From assembly GCA_041589455.1 (NCBI GenBank), contig JBFHVQ010000001.1, positions 57,330-121,329 of the forward strand: a DNA stretch of 64,000 nucleotides, given 5' to 3'. The notes beneath the pieces were generated by a model that did no database searches, was not told the origin of the DNA, and was given only the letters and a program-made list of their open reading frames with translations. Shown one piece after another: positions 1 through 8,207 of this stretch. A program made the position numbers and the translations under genes. The number at the start of each line of letters is the position of its first letter. The stretch's first letter is position 1. The DNA is from SZUA-229 sp041589455. Its GTDB lineage: Bacteria > Pseudomonadota > Gammaproteobacteria > SZUA-229.

Positions 1-127
1 ATCAGGTGAGAAGCGCCAGAAAAAAGATAAGCAACTGATTGTTATACTTATTTAAATGTAATGGACGGTTCGTCTAACAAATAGCCATTGTGGCAAACAG
101 GACTTTGCTGTATATTCTTGCGACTTA

Positions 128-318
128 TTTACGGGTCCAGAGTACGTTCTGGATAATAGGGAAGTCAGTGAATATTCTTCTGGAATATGATTCTGACGCT
201 GCCCCCGCAACGGTAATTGAGTTAGATAAATTCAGGTTATTTCACAAAAAGCCAGCCACTGCGTCAGCGGGAAGGCCATTTATCTTTAATCTCATAAGCC
301 CGGAGACCTGCCTGTAAT
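128..318 (+). promoter_or_regulatory. Cobalamin (B12) riboswitch aptamer
   Basis: The conserved landmarks of the adenosylcobalamin aptamer occur in order: the GCTGCCCCCGCAACGGTAA block at about 198-216, the GCCACTG element with CAGCGGGAAGGC at about 255-276, and the B12 box (AGCCCGGAGACCTGCC) at 296-311. It lies directly upstream of a BtuB-type receptor gene, the classic target, where cobalamin binding lowers expression. A 75-codon open frame spans the element but has no coding character. The identification is firm; the outer limits are approximate. Confidence 0.93.
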
Positions 319-330
319 GTTAACCAATAC

Positions 331-419
331 GTTGCGGAGGGCGACCGGGTGAAGACGAATCTTTCTTCTGTTTCTGTCTAACCATTTTCCCTGGCAACAT
401 TATCTACCTCCGTTTTTTT
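331..419 (+). terminator. Putative riboswitch expression platform
   Basis: CGGAGG at 335-340 can pair with CCTCCG at 407-412, which is followed by seven T at 413-419, giving a terminator-like arrangement with a long loop. An alternative helix, GTTGC (331-335) with GCAAC (394-398) plus AGGG/CCCT, uses the same left arm and excludes the first. The btuB Shine-Dalgarno (AGGTGA, about 420-425) follows at once, so translational masking is also possible. The pairings are visible; which one the ligand favours is inference. Confidence 0.5.
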
Positions 420-429
420 AGGTGAGTTA

Positions 430-2391
430 ATGTTATTTAATCAAAATAAAACACTTTTACTGACAGCTCTGCTGAGCAGTTTTTCTACTACTTCACTGGC
501 TGAAGAATTATCAACCGTTGTGGTGAGTGCCACTCGCTCTGAACAATCCAGTATCACGACAGCTTCCAATATTATTGTTATTGATCGCCAGCAAATTGAA
601 CAAAGTGCGGCCTCTTCTGTGGCTGAAGTTTTACGTCGATACAGTGGAATAGTGGTTTCAGATTTTTATGGCGATGGAAGTCGTGTAAATATTGGTGTGC
701 GCGGTTTTGGCGAAACCGCTAGCTCAAACACCCTGATAATGGTTGATGGGCGTCGACTGAATAACCCCGATATTGGCGCACCTGATCTGTACAGTGTTTC
801 TCTGTCAGATATTGAGCGTATTGAAATCGTGTATGGTAGCGCGGGTGTGCTGTATGGTGACCAGGCCGTTGGTGGTGTGGTAAATATTATTACCCGCTCT
901 TCACAAATTGACAGCAAGGAACTGGAACTGCTGCAGGGTAGTTATGCCAAGGCAGAGGCGAGACTAAGAATGTCTGGTGGTCTTACAGATGATCTTTCAT
1001 ACAAACTTCTACTCGACCGAAGAACAACTGATAACTATCGTGATCACAATGAAAATAGTTACCAGCAGGCTTATGGTTTGCTTTCACATAACTATGCTCA
1101 GGGAAGTGCATTTTTTGAGTGGCAGTATGCAGATGACGAACTGGAAACACCAGGTGCGATTTTTGCCAATGATCTGATCACTGATAGGCAGCAGGTACTG
1201 GCAGGTAATGAAACTGATTTCTCTAACCTGAAAACGAATACAGCACGTGCAGGTATCAAACATGACCTGAATCAGGCATGGGGTATTGAAGCAGAATTAA
1301 CCTCACGTCGTGCTGATGGTAGTTTTGATCTGGGTTTTGGGGCAAGTACACAGGATCGTGAAGTTTATGAATTTACGCCAAGAGCAATAGGCGCTTTCAA
1401 TATGAATAACAGTGAAGCGATTGTGACAGTTGGAATCGACTTGCTTGAGTCGGAATACCTGCTATCCAGTGCATTTGGTGATCAGTTTAATGATCAGACC
1501 ATGCGCTCCTTATATGCACAGGTTGTTTTACCGATGACATCTCAACTGGATCTGACTCTTGGCTCTCGTTATGCTGAAGTTGAAAACAAACTGCAAGACA
1601 CAGGTTTCTTTGCTATTTATCCCAATGGCGAGGACGTCGATGAAGACCTGACAGTGATGGAGTTGGGTGCTCGATATCAGTTTAACGATCAACTAAGTTT
1701 CACCGCACGCGTTGAAGAAAACTACCGTTTCGCCAAAGTAGATGAATACATGCAGCCAGCTTTTTCAGGTTTTAGTCCTGTGATACTGGAAACGCAAACC
1801 GGTCTTTCTTATGAGCTGGGTGTTGACTGGAGTCATCAGAATATGTGGTTAAATGCCTCTGCATTCTTGCTGGATCTGGAAGATGAAATTATTTATGACC
1901 CGGTTAATTTCGCCAATATCAATATAGATTCTACAGCTCGAAAAGGTATTAATCTAAATAGCCGCTTTATCGTGAGTGATGATATAAGGCTGGGTATGAA
2001 TCTGGCGGTACAGCGTGCGGATGTGAAAAGCGGGATTTTTGCAGGTAACGATGTGCCCTTTGTGCCGGAAGAGCAGCTAAATATATTTGCGGATTATCAG
2101 GTGTCAGATTCTGTCAGTATGTTATTAGAGGCTGAATATACTTCGGAAAGAACCATGTCAAGTGACTTCCCGAATGATCTGGAAAAGCTTCCCTCATATA
2201 CACTGTTTAATCTGGTTAGCACCTTTAAAGATAATAATATTACCTTTAGATTGCGTATAAATAATCTATTTGATAAAGAGTATTCTGAATACGGACTGTC
2301 AGGCTTTAATCCAAATACTAGCCAGTTTGAAGAGGCGTATTATCCTTCGCCGGAGCGTAATTACACCTTGAGTGCTAATATTAAGTTCTAA
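430..2391 (+). CDS. btuB: TonB-dependent vitamin B12 receptor BtuB
   Basis: Outer-membrane receptor that imports cobalamin using TonB energy. The 653-residue product has a signal peptide (about residues 1-24), a TonB box (LSTVVVSATR, about 27-36), a plug domain with typical elements (IMVDGRRLNNP, YGSAGVLYGDQAVGGVVNI), then a long beta-barrel ending in a terminal phenylalanine, as outer-membrane proteins do. The cobalamin riboswitch upstream and the TonB-like gene, ABC transporter genes and adenosyltransferase around it support cobalamin as substrate. AGGTGA just upstream supports the ATG. A cobinamide or other corrinoid preference cannot be excluded. Confidence 0.9.
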   Translation: MLFNQNKTLLLTALLSSFSTTSLAEELSTVVVSATRSEQSSITTASNIIVIDRQQIEQSAASSVAEVLRRYSGIVVSDFYGDGSRVNIGVRGFGETASSNTLIMVDGRRLNNPDIGAPDLYSVSLSDIERIEIVYGSAGVLYGDQAVGGVVNIITRSSQIDSKELELLQGSYAKAEARLRMSGGLTDDLSYKLLLDRRTTDNYRDHNENSYQQAYGLLSHNYAQGSAFFEWQYADDELETPGAIFANDLITDRQQVLAGNETDFSNLKTNTARAGIKHDLNQAWGIEAELTSRRADGSFDLGFGASTQDREVYEFTPRAIGAFNMNNSEAIVTVGIDLLESEYLLSSAFGDQFNDQTMRSLYAQVVLPMTSQLDLTLGSRYAEVENKLQDTGFFAIYPNGEDVDEDLTVMELGARYQFNDQLSFTARVEENYRFAKVDEYMQPAFSGFSPVILETQTGLSYELGVDWSHQNMWLNASAFLLDLEDEIIYDPVNFANINIDSTARKGINLNSRFIVSDDIRLGMNLAVQRADVKSGIFAGNDVPFVPEEQLNIFADYQVSDSVSMLLEAEYTSERTMSSDFPNDLEKLPSYTLFNLVSTFKDNNITFRLRINNLFDKEYSEYGLSGFNPNTSQFEEAYYPSPERNYTLSANIKF

Positions 2392-2392
2392 G

Positions 2393-3127
2393 ATGAAAAG
2401 TCATTACACACGAAACATATTGATTGCGCTAAGCCTTTCGGGGCTAGCGCATATTATGTTTTTGTTTGTAAATAATGAGGCGGCTCATGAAGTGGCGAAG
2501 CGTAAGACGACACAGATTGAGTTGTTGTTGGTCGAATCAAATCCCGAGGTGATTCAGTCGGTAGAAAAGCCTGCGCAGCATGAAGGTGAAAATCATAAGG
2601 AGCTTTCTGAAGATAAGCCTTCCGAAATTAGCCATAAAAAGGAACAGATTAAACAGGCAGACGTTATAAAAACTATTGAAGATAAAAAGTCACCTCTGGT
2701 TGCTGATTTTCAGCAGATTCATGAAACAGAAAACTTAGATGAAAAAGAGTTGCTGACAGAGCAAGTTGTAAAAAATAAAGAACAGTTAATAACACAACAA
2801 GTTGAACAGCAGATAGCGCAGCAGGCAGTGAATTACCAGCAGCAGGCCGATGACCTGAGTCTTCATATCTATCGTGCGATTAATAAGAATAAACAGTACC
2901 CATATCGTGCGCGTCGATTAAACAAACAGGGAAATGTTAAATTGAGTTTTGTAATGCATCCGGATGGACTGGTTAGTGATGTGACGGTGCTTGAATCCAG
3001 TTACCATAAAATTCTTGATTCTGCAGCCCAACGAGCGGTGTCGTCAATTTCACCATTTGCTATGGCTGCTCAGTATCTGAATTATAAACATCAATACAAT
3101 ATTGATATTGAGTTCAGGCTTAACTAG
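2393..3127 (+). CDS. TonB-like energy transducer
   Basis: Inner-membrane protein that transmits proton-motive energy to TonB-dependent receptors, here probably the adjacent BtuB. It has one N-terminal membrane segment (about residues 8-24), a long charged Glu/Lys/Gln-rich periplasmic spacer, and a C-terminal TonB domain (YPYRARRLNKQG, then LSFVMHPDGLVSDVTVLESS, about residues 165-244). The spacer lacks the usual Pro-Glu/Pro-Lys repeats. I chose ATG 2393, one base after the btuB stop; an in-frame ATG at 2372 inside btuB would add seven residues. No ExbB/ExbD genes are nearby, so partners must be encoded elsewhere. Confidence 0.83.
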   Translation: MKSHYTRNILIALSLSGLAHIMFLFVNNEAAHEVAKRKTTQIELLLVESNPEVIQSVEKPAQHEGENHKELSEDKPSEISHKKEQIKQADVIKTIEDKKSPLVADFQQIHETENLDEKELLTEQVVKNKEQLITQQVEQQIAQQAVNYQQQADDLSLHIYRAINKNKQYPYRARRLNKQGNVKLSFVMHPDGLVSDVTVLESSYHKILDSAAQRAVSSISPFAMAAQYLNYKHQYNIDIEFRLN

Positions 3128-3142
3128 GTTACTAATTGCGGG

Positions 3143-3916
3143 CTATTTATTTTCAGCAAAGAAAAACGCCTGATTGTTCGTCTCAAAACATTTCATTGGG
3201 TGCTGATAAAGCTGGCTTAATGTTTCTTCGTTTAGTAATTCAGCCGTCGTTCCCTGTTTGACTTCGTTATCACCAAAAAGTAAAAGTACATGACTGCAGT
3301 ATTGTTGAACCAGGTTGATATCGTGCAGGCTGGTGATAATGCTTTTGCTGTTGTTCTGAGTAAGGCTAACAAAGTGTTTTAATAGCTGAATCTGATATTT
3401 TAAATCAAGATGGCTATTGGGTTCGTCGAGTAAATAAATATCGGGTGACTGAGTTAGTAAGCGGGCAATCGAAACGCGCTGTTTTTCACCGCCCGAGAGT
3501 TGTTCAATCGAGTCATATTGTCTCGAGAGCAAATCCACAAGGCTTAATGCAGATCGTGCGATCTGGTAATCCTGTGGGGCTTCCCAGGACCAGTTATCGA
3601 TATGTGGGTGGCGTCCACTGAGTACCAGTTCTAATACGCTGGCAGGAAAGCTGTCTTCCAGTTGCTGTAATAGAACGCTGAGTTTTTTAGCCAGTTGTTT
3701 ACGGGATATTTGCGCTAGCTCGATGCCATCAAGTGTAATCTGCCCCTGTTGTGGTTGTCGTAATCCTGCAAGGGTGTGGAGTAAGGTTGTTTTGCCTATG
3801 CCGTTACGGCCTAGAATACCCCAGACTTCTCCAGGTTTGATGCTAAGTGATAAATTCTGGCAAATGGCTTTGCTGCCAATGCTGACGCACAGATCATGAG
3901 TTTCGAGTGTCGTCAT
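3143..3916 (-). CDS. btuD: Cobalamin ABC transporter ATP-binding protein BtuD
   Basis: ATPase of an importer of the iron-siderophore/B12 (FecCD-BtuCD) family. The 257-residue product has a Walker A motif (GRNGIGKTT, about 37-45), a signature motif (LSGGEKQRVSIARLL), Walker B (IYLLDEPNSHLDL) and the switch histidine (SLHDINLV). Its start overlaps the btuC stop by 4 bp, so the pair is translationally coupled. B12 rather than siderophore is inferred from the neighbouring riboswitch, BtuB and adenosyltransferase genes. No BtuF binding-protein gene lies in the window. Confidence 0.87.
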   Translation of the reverse strand: MTTLETHDLCVSIGSKAICQNLSLSIKPGEVWGILGRNGIGKTTLLHTLAGLRQPQQGQITLDGIELAQISRKQLAKKLSVLLQQLEDSFPASVLELVLSGRHPHIDNWSWEAPQDYQIARSALSLVDLLSRQYDSIEQLSGGEKQRVSIARLLTQSPDIYLLDEPNSHLDLKYQIQLLKHFVSLTQNNSKSIITSLHDINLVQQYCSHVLLLFGDNEVKQGTTAELLNEETLSQLYQHPMKCFETNNQAFFFAENK

Positions 3917-4899
3917 ATACTCACCTGTCGATTAAAGTTTTTATTTAACAGGTAAAGGAAAAAGGGCACACCGATAAAAGCAGTAATGACACCGACTGGT
4001 AATTGTTGTGGGGCGATAATAGTTCGTGCCAGGGTATCGGATATTAGTAGCAGGCTGCCACCTAACAATACGCTGCTGGGAAGTAGTAAGCGATGATCAC
4101 CACCGACAATTAGACGAATCATATGGGGTACAATAAGTCCGATAAAACCAATACTACCTGCCTGTGTGACCGCAGCAGCGGTCAGTAGAGATGCCATAAT
4201 AAACAGGCTGATGCGAAGCGGCTTGACTGAAATGCCCAGAACACTGGCCTGCATTTCACCCTGGCTAAGAATATTGAGTTGTCGTGCCAGGCTCAGGCTA
4301 AAGATTAAAATGAGACACAGTGTGACTAAACCGAGCCAGGGTGAACTGGTATGACTCAGGTCACCCATTAGCCAGAATAACATACTGCGTAACGGTTTTT
4401 CCGGGCTACTGGAAAGGATAAAGTTAATGATTGCGCCCCAGCCAGCAGCCAGTACAACGCCGGTTAACAATAGCCGGGTTGGGTTCCAGCAGCCACTGCG
4501 ATGGGATAAACCAAACACCAGTAAAATAGATAACAGCGCGCCAAAAAATGCCGCAGCTGAGATCAAGCTAGCAGAAAGCCCAAGCACCATGACCGATAAT
4601 GCGGCCACGGATGCGCCACCGGAAACACCGAGAATATAGGGCTCAGCTAGAGGGTTACGCAGTAGTACCTGCATTAGTGCACCGGCAAGTGCTAGCAGGC
4701 CGCCAGTAATAAACGCCATCACTGCGCGAGGTGCACGGAGTTCCCAGACAATGGTATGCTCAATATTGTGCTTTGTGGTGTCGAGAGCCGCCCATAACTG
4801 CTCCGGCGACAGGGTTACGCTACCGACTGAAAATGCAATAATGAAACTGATAAAACTCAGTAAAATAAGGCCGCTAAATAGTGGAGCAGGTCGTGACAT
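3913..4899 (-). CDS. btuC: Cobalamin ABC transporter permease BtuC
   Basis: Polytopic inner-membrane permease of the FecCD family, 328 residues with about ten hydrophobic segments and family motifs such as LRAPRAVMAFITGGLLALAG (about 53-72), PLAEPYILGVSGG and GSIGFIGLIVPHMIR, the last near the ATPase-coupling loop. It is the first gene of a minus-strand pair with btuD and diverges from the adenosyltransferase gene at 4986. It would move corrinoid from a periplasmic binding protein into the cytoplasm. That protein (BtuF) is not encoded here and must be supplied from another locus. Confidence 0.87.
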   Translation of the reverse strand: MSRPAPLFSGLILLSFISFIIAFSVGSVTLSPEQLWAALDTTKHNIEHTIVWELRAPRAVMAFITGGLLALAGALMQVLLRNPLAEPYILGVSGGASVAALSVMVLGLSASLISAAAFFGALLSILLVFGLSHRSGCWNPTRLLLTGVVLAAGWGAIINFILSSSPEKPLRSMLFWLMGDLSHTSSPWLGLVTLCLILIFSLSLARQLNILSQGEMQASVLGISVKPLRISLFIMASLLTAAAVTQAGSIGFIGLIVPHMIRLIVGGDHRLLLPSSVLLGGSLLLISDTLARTIIAPQQLPVGVITAFIGVPFFLYLLNKNFNRQVSI

Positions 4900-4985
4900 C
4901 GATCATCGCTATTATTGAATGTATGACGATTATAAATCATACAGGCATAACTGACGAATAACACATTAATATTAAAGGTAAAAAC

Positions 4986-5549
4986 ATGGGTAATCGACTC
5001 TCAAAAATATATACACGTACTGGTGATAAAGGAACCACCGGTATGGCCGATGGTAGTCGAATCCCCAAGGATAGTCTGCGCATTCATGGAATTGGTGAAG
5101 TGGATGAGTTGAATAGTATGATTGGTCTGGTAATTAATAAATGTCAAATAGCGACGGTTCGGGAAAACCTGATTACTATTCAGCATGACCTGTTTAATCT
5201 GGGTGGACAGCTGGCGATGCCGGATTACCAGATGATTAATCAATCACGAATTGACTGGCTGGAATCAACGCTGGATGAAATGAATAATGAGCTGTCACCA
5301 CTTAAGGAATTTATATTACCAGGGGGCGCCGAAGATGCCAGTTTTTGTCATTTGGCACGCGCCATCTGTCGCCGTGTTGAACGTTCAATGGTGTCATTGA
5401 ATAATGCAGAGCCTGTTGAAAGCTTAATGATCGCTTATATCAATCGACTGTCTGACTGGTTATTTGTGGCCTGCAGAATATTGAATAAGGCGCAGGGTGA
5501 GGCAGAAATATACTGGCAATCAAGTCGTATTAAGAATGAGCCAGCTTAA
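4986..5549 (+). CDS. pduO: PduO-type ATP:cob(I)alamin adenosyltransferase
   Basis: Transfers the adenosyl group of ATP to cob(I)alamin, making adenosylcobalamin, the cofactor sensed by the upstream riboswitch. The 187-residue helical-bundle protein has the ATP-binding motif YTRTGDKGTTG (about residues 9-19), the ICRRVERSMV stretch with conserved Arg/Glu residues (about 126-135), and NRLSDWLFVACRILN near the C-terminus. AAAGGT precedes the ATG. It diverges from btuC and completes an uptake-and-activation locus. The family is clear; gene naming varies (pduO, cobO or MMAB-like). Confidence 0.9.
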   Translation: MGNRLSKIYTRTGDKGTTGMADGSRIPKDSLRIHGIGEVDELNSMIGLVINKCQIATVRENLITIQHDLFNLGGQLAMPDYQMINQSRIDWLESTLDEMNNELSPLKEFILPGGAEDASFCHLARAICRRVERSMVSLNNAEPVESLMIAYINRLSDWLFVACRILNKAQGEAEIYWQSSRIKNEPA

Positions 5550-5682
5550 GCGGGATTGATACTGCCGAGTCTGAAACAGACAGGAGAGATGTTTCTGGTT
5601 TTTTGTTATATCTGTGTGATGCTAGGTATATAACGGTTGTTTAGCGAGATGTTGTTTTTAATCTTAATTATGGAGAAATTAA

Positions 5683-6294
5683 ATGTTAAAAATGATTGTT
5701 AACGGTTACTTGTGTGTGACTATATTACCCTTGTCTTTTTCAGCTTATGGCGGTGGGATGGTTGCCGATGTATTGAAAGATATTGGCGCTATAAATGAAA
5801 AGACAGCAAGGTCTCTTGATGAAGCTAATCGAAACTTAAAAGAATCGGTTGCTGAGTATAAGACATTAGAAGAAGATAGTAGTAAAGAAGTCAGGGATGC
5901 ATTTAAACGACTCAGGTCTACAAACAATATCGCAATTACCAATGCCATAAAAGAAGTTCAGAAAAAATCTAATCAACGAGTCACGATAGCAGAAGCTTCG
6001 GTTAAAGAGGTGGAACAAAACCTGAAAGAATATGACTCAAAAATGAAAGAGCTTGCGAACCTCAGTTTAGAAATTGAGAATGAAAGAGATGAGCTAAAAA
6101 TTCAAAAAGCAGAGATCGAACGAAAAGCCGAGTTATTCTCAATGGGCTTTTATACTTCACTAACAACTACCGTCGTCGCTATTTTTGGTTTTGTTTTTCA
6201 TTTGCCGACAGCAAAACTGGATCGCCAGCTTAAAAAACTGGAAATTGAAGAAAAGCAATATTCATTGAGCAAGGTAAAAAATGGGGTGGCATAA
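5683..6294 (+). CDS. Exported coiled-coil protein with C-terminal membrane anchor
   Basis: Function not recognised. The 203-residue product starts with a hydrophobic signal-like segment (about residues 1-22). Residues 35-155 are charged, Glu/Lys-rich heptad sequence expected to form a long coiled coil. A single membrane segment follows (about 157-178, FYTSLTTTVVAIFGFVFH), then a short charged tail. This layout suggests a periplasmic coiled coil tethered to the inner membrane. A good Shine-Dalgarno (TATGGAGAA) precedes the ATG. It stands alone, with a terminator-like hairpin after it at 6377-6400. Confidence 0.65.
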   Translation: MLKMIVNGYLCVTILPLSFSAYGGGMVADVLKDIGAINEKTARSLDEANRNLKESVAEYKTLEEDSSKEVRDAFKRLRSTNNIAITNAIKEVQKKSNQRVTIAEASVKEVEQNLKEYDSKMKELANLSLEIENERDELKIQKAEIERKAELFSMGFYTSLTTTVVAIFGFVFHLPTAKLDRQLKKLEIEEKQYSLSKVKNGVA

Positions 6295-6320
6295 CTCTTA
6301 TTGCTGATTCTTTTCTAAGC

Positions 6321-6350
6321 CTTAGTGCAATATGATGATGTTGCACTAAG
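6321..6350. repeat. Perfect 10-bp inverted repeat
   Basis: CTTAGTGCAA (6321-6330) and TTGCACTAAG (6341-6350) form a perfect 10-bp stem around a 10-nt loop, just after the coiled-coil gene stop. No strong T-run follows, so on its own it is an mRNA 3'-end stabilising structure or a weak terminator. Confidence 0.5.
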
Positions 6351-6376
6351 CTTATTCTGCCTGTTTATCTTTTATC

Positions 6377-6400
6377 AAGGTGGCAAAGCGCCGCCTTTTT
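6377..6400 (+). terminator. Rho-independent terminator
   Basis: AAGGTGGC (6377-6384), loop AAAGC, then GCCGCCTT (6390-6397) with one G-T pair, running into TTTTT. It fits the end of the transcript of the gene at 5683-6294. Confidence 0.65.
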
Positions 6401-6536
6401 GCTTTTTCTATTTATAAATTTTAGCGATAGTGACTTTCTCTTCCTGAGATATATCTAGTCTTGCTGTTATAAGCTTCTGTTGCTGATCAACCGATTTCAC
6501 CAATCTTGCACTGCCTGTATCTACATATGAGTTGTA

Positions 6537-6572
6537 TTATAGGATGATCGTCCTATAATAGGTCGATCGTCC
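6537..6572 (+). promoter_or_regulatory. Tandem TetR-type operators upstream of the SDR/TetR/ROK operon
   Basis: TTATAGGATGATCGTCCTAT and the following AA (6537-6558) form a near-perfect 22-bp palindrome. A second half-conserved copy, GGTCGATCGTCC (6561-6572), follows at once, so GATCGTCC occurs twice in direct tandem. Both end 18 bp before the start codon at 6591, over the expected promoter. The TetR-family gene at 7632 in the same operon is the obvious candidate repressor, implying autoregulation. Regulator assignment is inference. Confidence 0.72.
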
Positions 6573-6590
6573 AAAATAAAGGAGTGCTAG

Positions 6591-7604
6591 ATGAAGACTG
6601 TATTAATAGTTGGGTCCAGTGGTTTTGTGGGAAGTCATGTTTTAAAGCGACTTAATAATCGACCAGATGTCAGATTAATTGCTGCTTGCAGGAATAAAAA
6701 CAGGCTTAAGTTACCATTTGATGGAGAGATAAGGGAGGGAGATATAAGGGATACGCTATATCTCAAGGGGCTGATGGATGGTGTCGATATTGTAATAAAT
6801 GCAATGGCATGGACGTCTTTGTGGGGTAATGAAAAGGCATCAAAAGAGTTGTTTCTGAAGCCATCCCTAGCCATCATAAATGCTTATGAACAAAGCACGG
6901 CTACTCGTCTGGTGAATATCAGTACGACATCTGCGGCGTCGCCTAATTATTCTGCTGATGCTATGAGTGAAGGTGTTCACAGAAAATTCTGGCCCCACTT
7001 ATGTAATATGGTTAGCCTTGAAAATCGTTTAAGGCAATGTTGTGATACATATCCTGGGAAAAGTGTAGTAAACCTGCGACTGGGCCTGTTTGCAGGAGAG
7101 CATTATGCACTGGGTTTATTGCCGATTTTGCTTCCTCGTCTGAAAACGCATCTGGTTCCCTGGGTGGCAGGAGGAAAAACAGAAATGCCCATTATCGATG
7201 GGCAGGATATTGCACAGGCAGTAACCCTGTCCGCATTTGCAGATGATCTGTCTGCATATAATAGCTATAACATTGTGGGGCCTGAAATACCCAGTGTGCG
7301 AGAGGTAATCAGCTTTATTGCAAAGGAATATCACATGCCGAAACCGCATTTTAGTGTGCCATTTCCGATTGCATATGGTTTTGCCTGGTGTATGGAGCAG
7401 CTGGATAAAGTGGTTCCCTGGGAGCCGTTGATTGTCAGAAGTATTATTCATTTACTGGAAAATACAGGGGCTAACAATACGCACGCCGAAGCAGATCTGG
7501 GGTATAAGCCAGAGGTTCACTGGCAGCAGGCAATACGAAGCCAGGTAGAGGAAATGAAGTGGCGTCAGAAAAGCCCAATGAAAATGGCGAGATCAATTGC
7601 CTAA
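6591..7604 (+). CDS. NAD(P)-binding epimerase-like (extended SDR) protein with altered active site
   Basis: The 337-residue product begins with a Rossmann dinucleotide-binding motif (VGSSGFVGSHV, about residues 6-16) and follows the extended-SDR epimerase plan (NISTTSAAS strand end, NLRLGLFAG, IIDGQDIAQAVTLSA). Where family members carry Tyr-x-x-x-Lys, the aligned segment reads NMVSL (after WPHLC), so the catalytic Tyr and Lys appear replaced. It may be an atypical SDR binding a nucleotide without standard oxidoreductase chemistry. It is first in a run with TetR (7632) and ROK kinase (8207) genes; AAAGGAG precedes the ATG. Confidence 0.72.
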   Translation: MKTVLIVGSSGFVGSHVLKRLNNRPDVRLIAACRNKNRLKLPFDGEIREGDIRDTLYLKGLMDGVDIVINAMAWTSLWGNEKASKELFLKPSLAIINAYEQSTATRLVNISTTSAASPNYSADAMSEGVHRKFWPHLCNMVSLENRLRQCCDTYPGKSVVNLRLGLFAGEHYALGLLPILLPRLKTHLVPWVAGGKTEMPIIDGQDIAQAVTLSAFADDLSAYNSYNIVGPEIPSVREVISFIAKEYHMPKPHFSVPFPIAYGFAWCMEQLDKVVPWEPLIVRSIIHLLENTGANNTHAEADLGYKPEVHWQQAIRSQVEEMKWRQKSPMKMARSIA

Positions 7605-7631
7605 AGCTTAATTTCGCGGCATAGTTTAACT

Positions 7632-8207
7632 ATGACGGTTAAAAACAAACAGCAGATCAGACGGCGGCTAGTCTCAGAAATTGACCAGCTACTCTATCAC
7701 AGGGGTTTTCACGCAATGTCGTTTGCAGATATTGCTCGACAGTGTGGTGTCAGTAAAGGCAACCTTTACTATTACTTTAAAACCAAGGAAGAGTTATTAC
7801 AGGCAGTTATTACATTTCGCGTTGAGCAGATGAAACTTATGCTATTAGACTGGGAACAGGAGTTTGCATCACCCATAGATCGTCTTAAACGATATGCAAA
7901 AATTGCAGAAGTTGAAGCAGATAATGCAGTGCACTACGGTTGCCCTATGGGGAGTTTAAATACAGAGCTTGCAAAAGTAGAACCCGAGTTACAGAAGGTC
8001 GCCCGGTTGCAAATGGATGTATTTAAACAGTGGTTAAAGCAACAGTTCAAGCAACTGGGGGCTGGCGCTAATAGTCAGTATCTGGCGATGAGCCTGATGG
8101 CAAAAACACAGGGTATTGTAATTATGGCGCAGGCTTATCAGGATAAAAAATTTATTTTGAAAGAGTTAAAGCAGGTTTTTATGTGGCTGGATAAACAGGC
8201 TGACTGA
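7632..8207 (+). CDS. TetR/AcrR-family transcriptional regulator
   Basis: DNA-binding repressor of 191 residues. The N-terminal helix-turn-helix is clear (FADIARQCGVSKGNLYYYFKTKEELLQAV, about residues 31-59), and the C-terminal ligand domain resembles the group with a GCPMGSLNTEL segment (about 97-107). It lies 27 bp after the SDR-like gene, overlaps the ROK gene by 1 nt, and probably binds the palindromes at 6537-6572. A small electrophile or metabolite inducer is plausible from related regulators but unproven. Confidence 0.87.
   Translation: MTVKNKQQIRRRLVSEIDQLLYHRGFHAMSFADIARQCGVSKGNLYYYFKTKEELLQAVITFRVEQMKLMLLDWEQEFASPIDRLKRYAKIAEVEADNAVHYGCPMGSLNTELAKVEPELQKVARLQMDVFKQWLKQQFKQLGAGANSQYLAMSLMAKTQGIVIMAQAYQDKKFILKELKQVFMWLDKQAD

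Noticed and set aside
90..317. 75-codon plus-strand open frame
   Set aside because: It coincides with the cobalamin riboswitch; codons follow RNA structure and no ribosome site is present.
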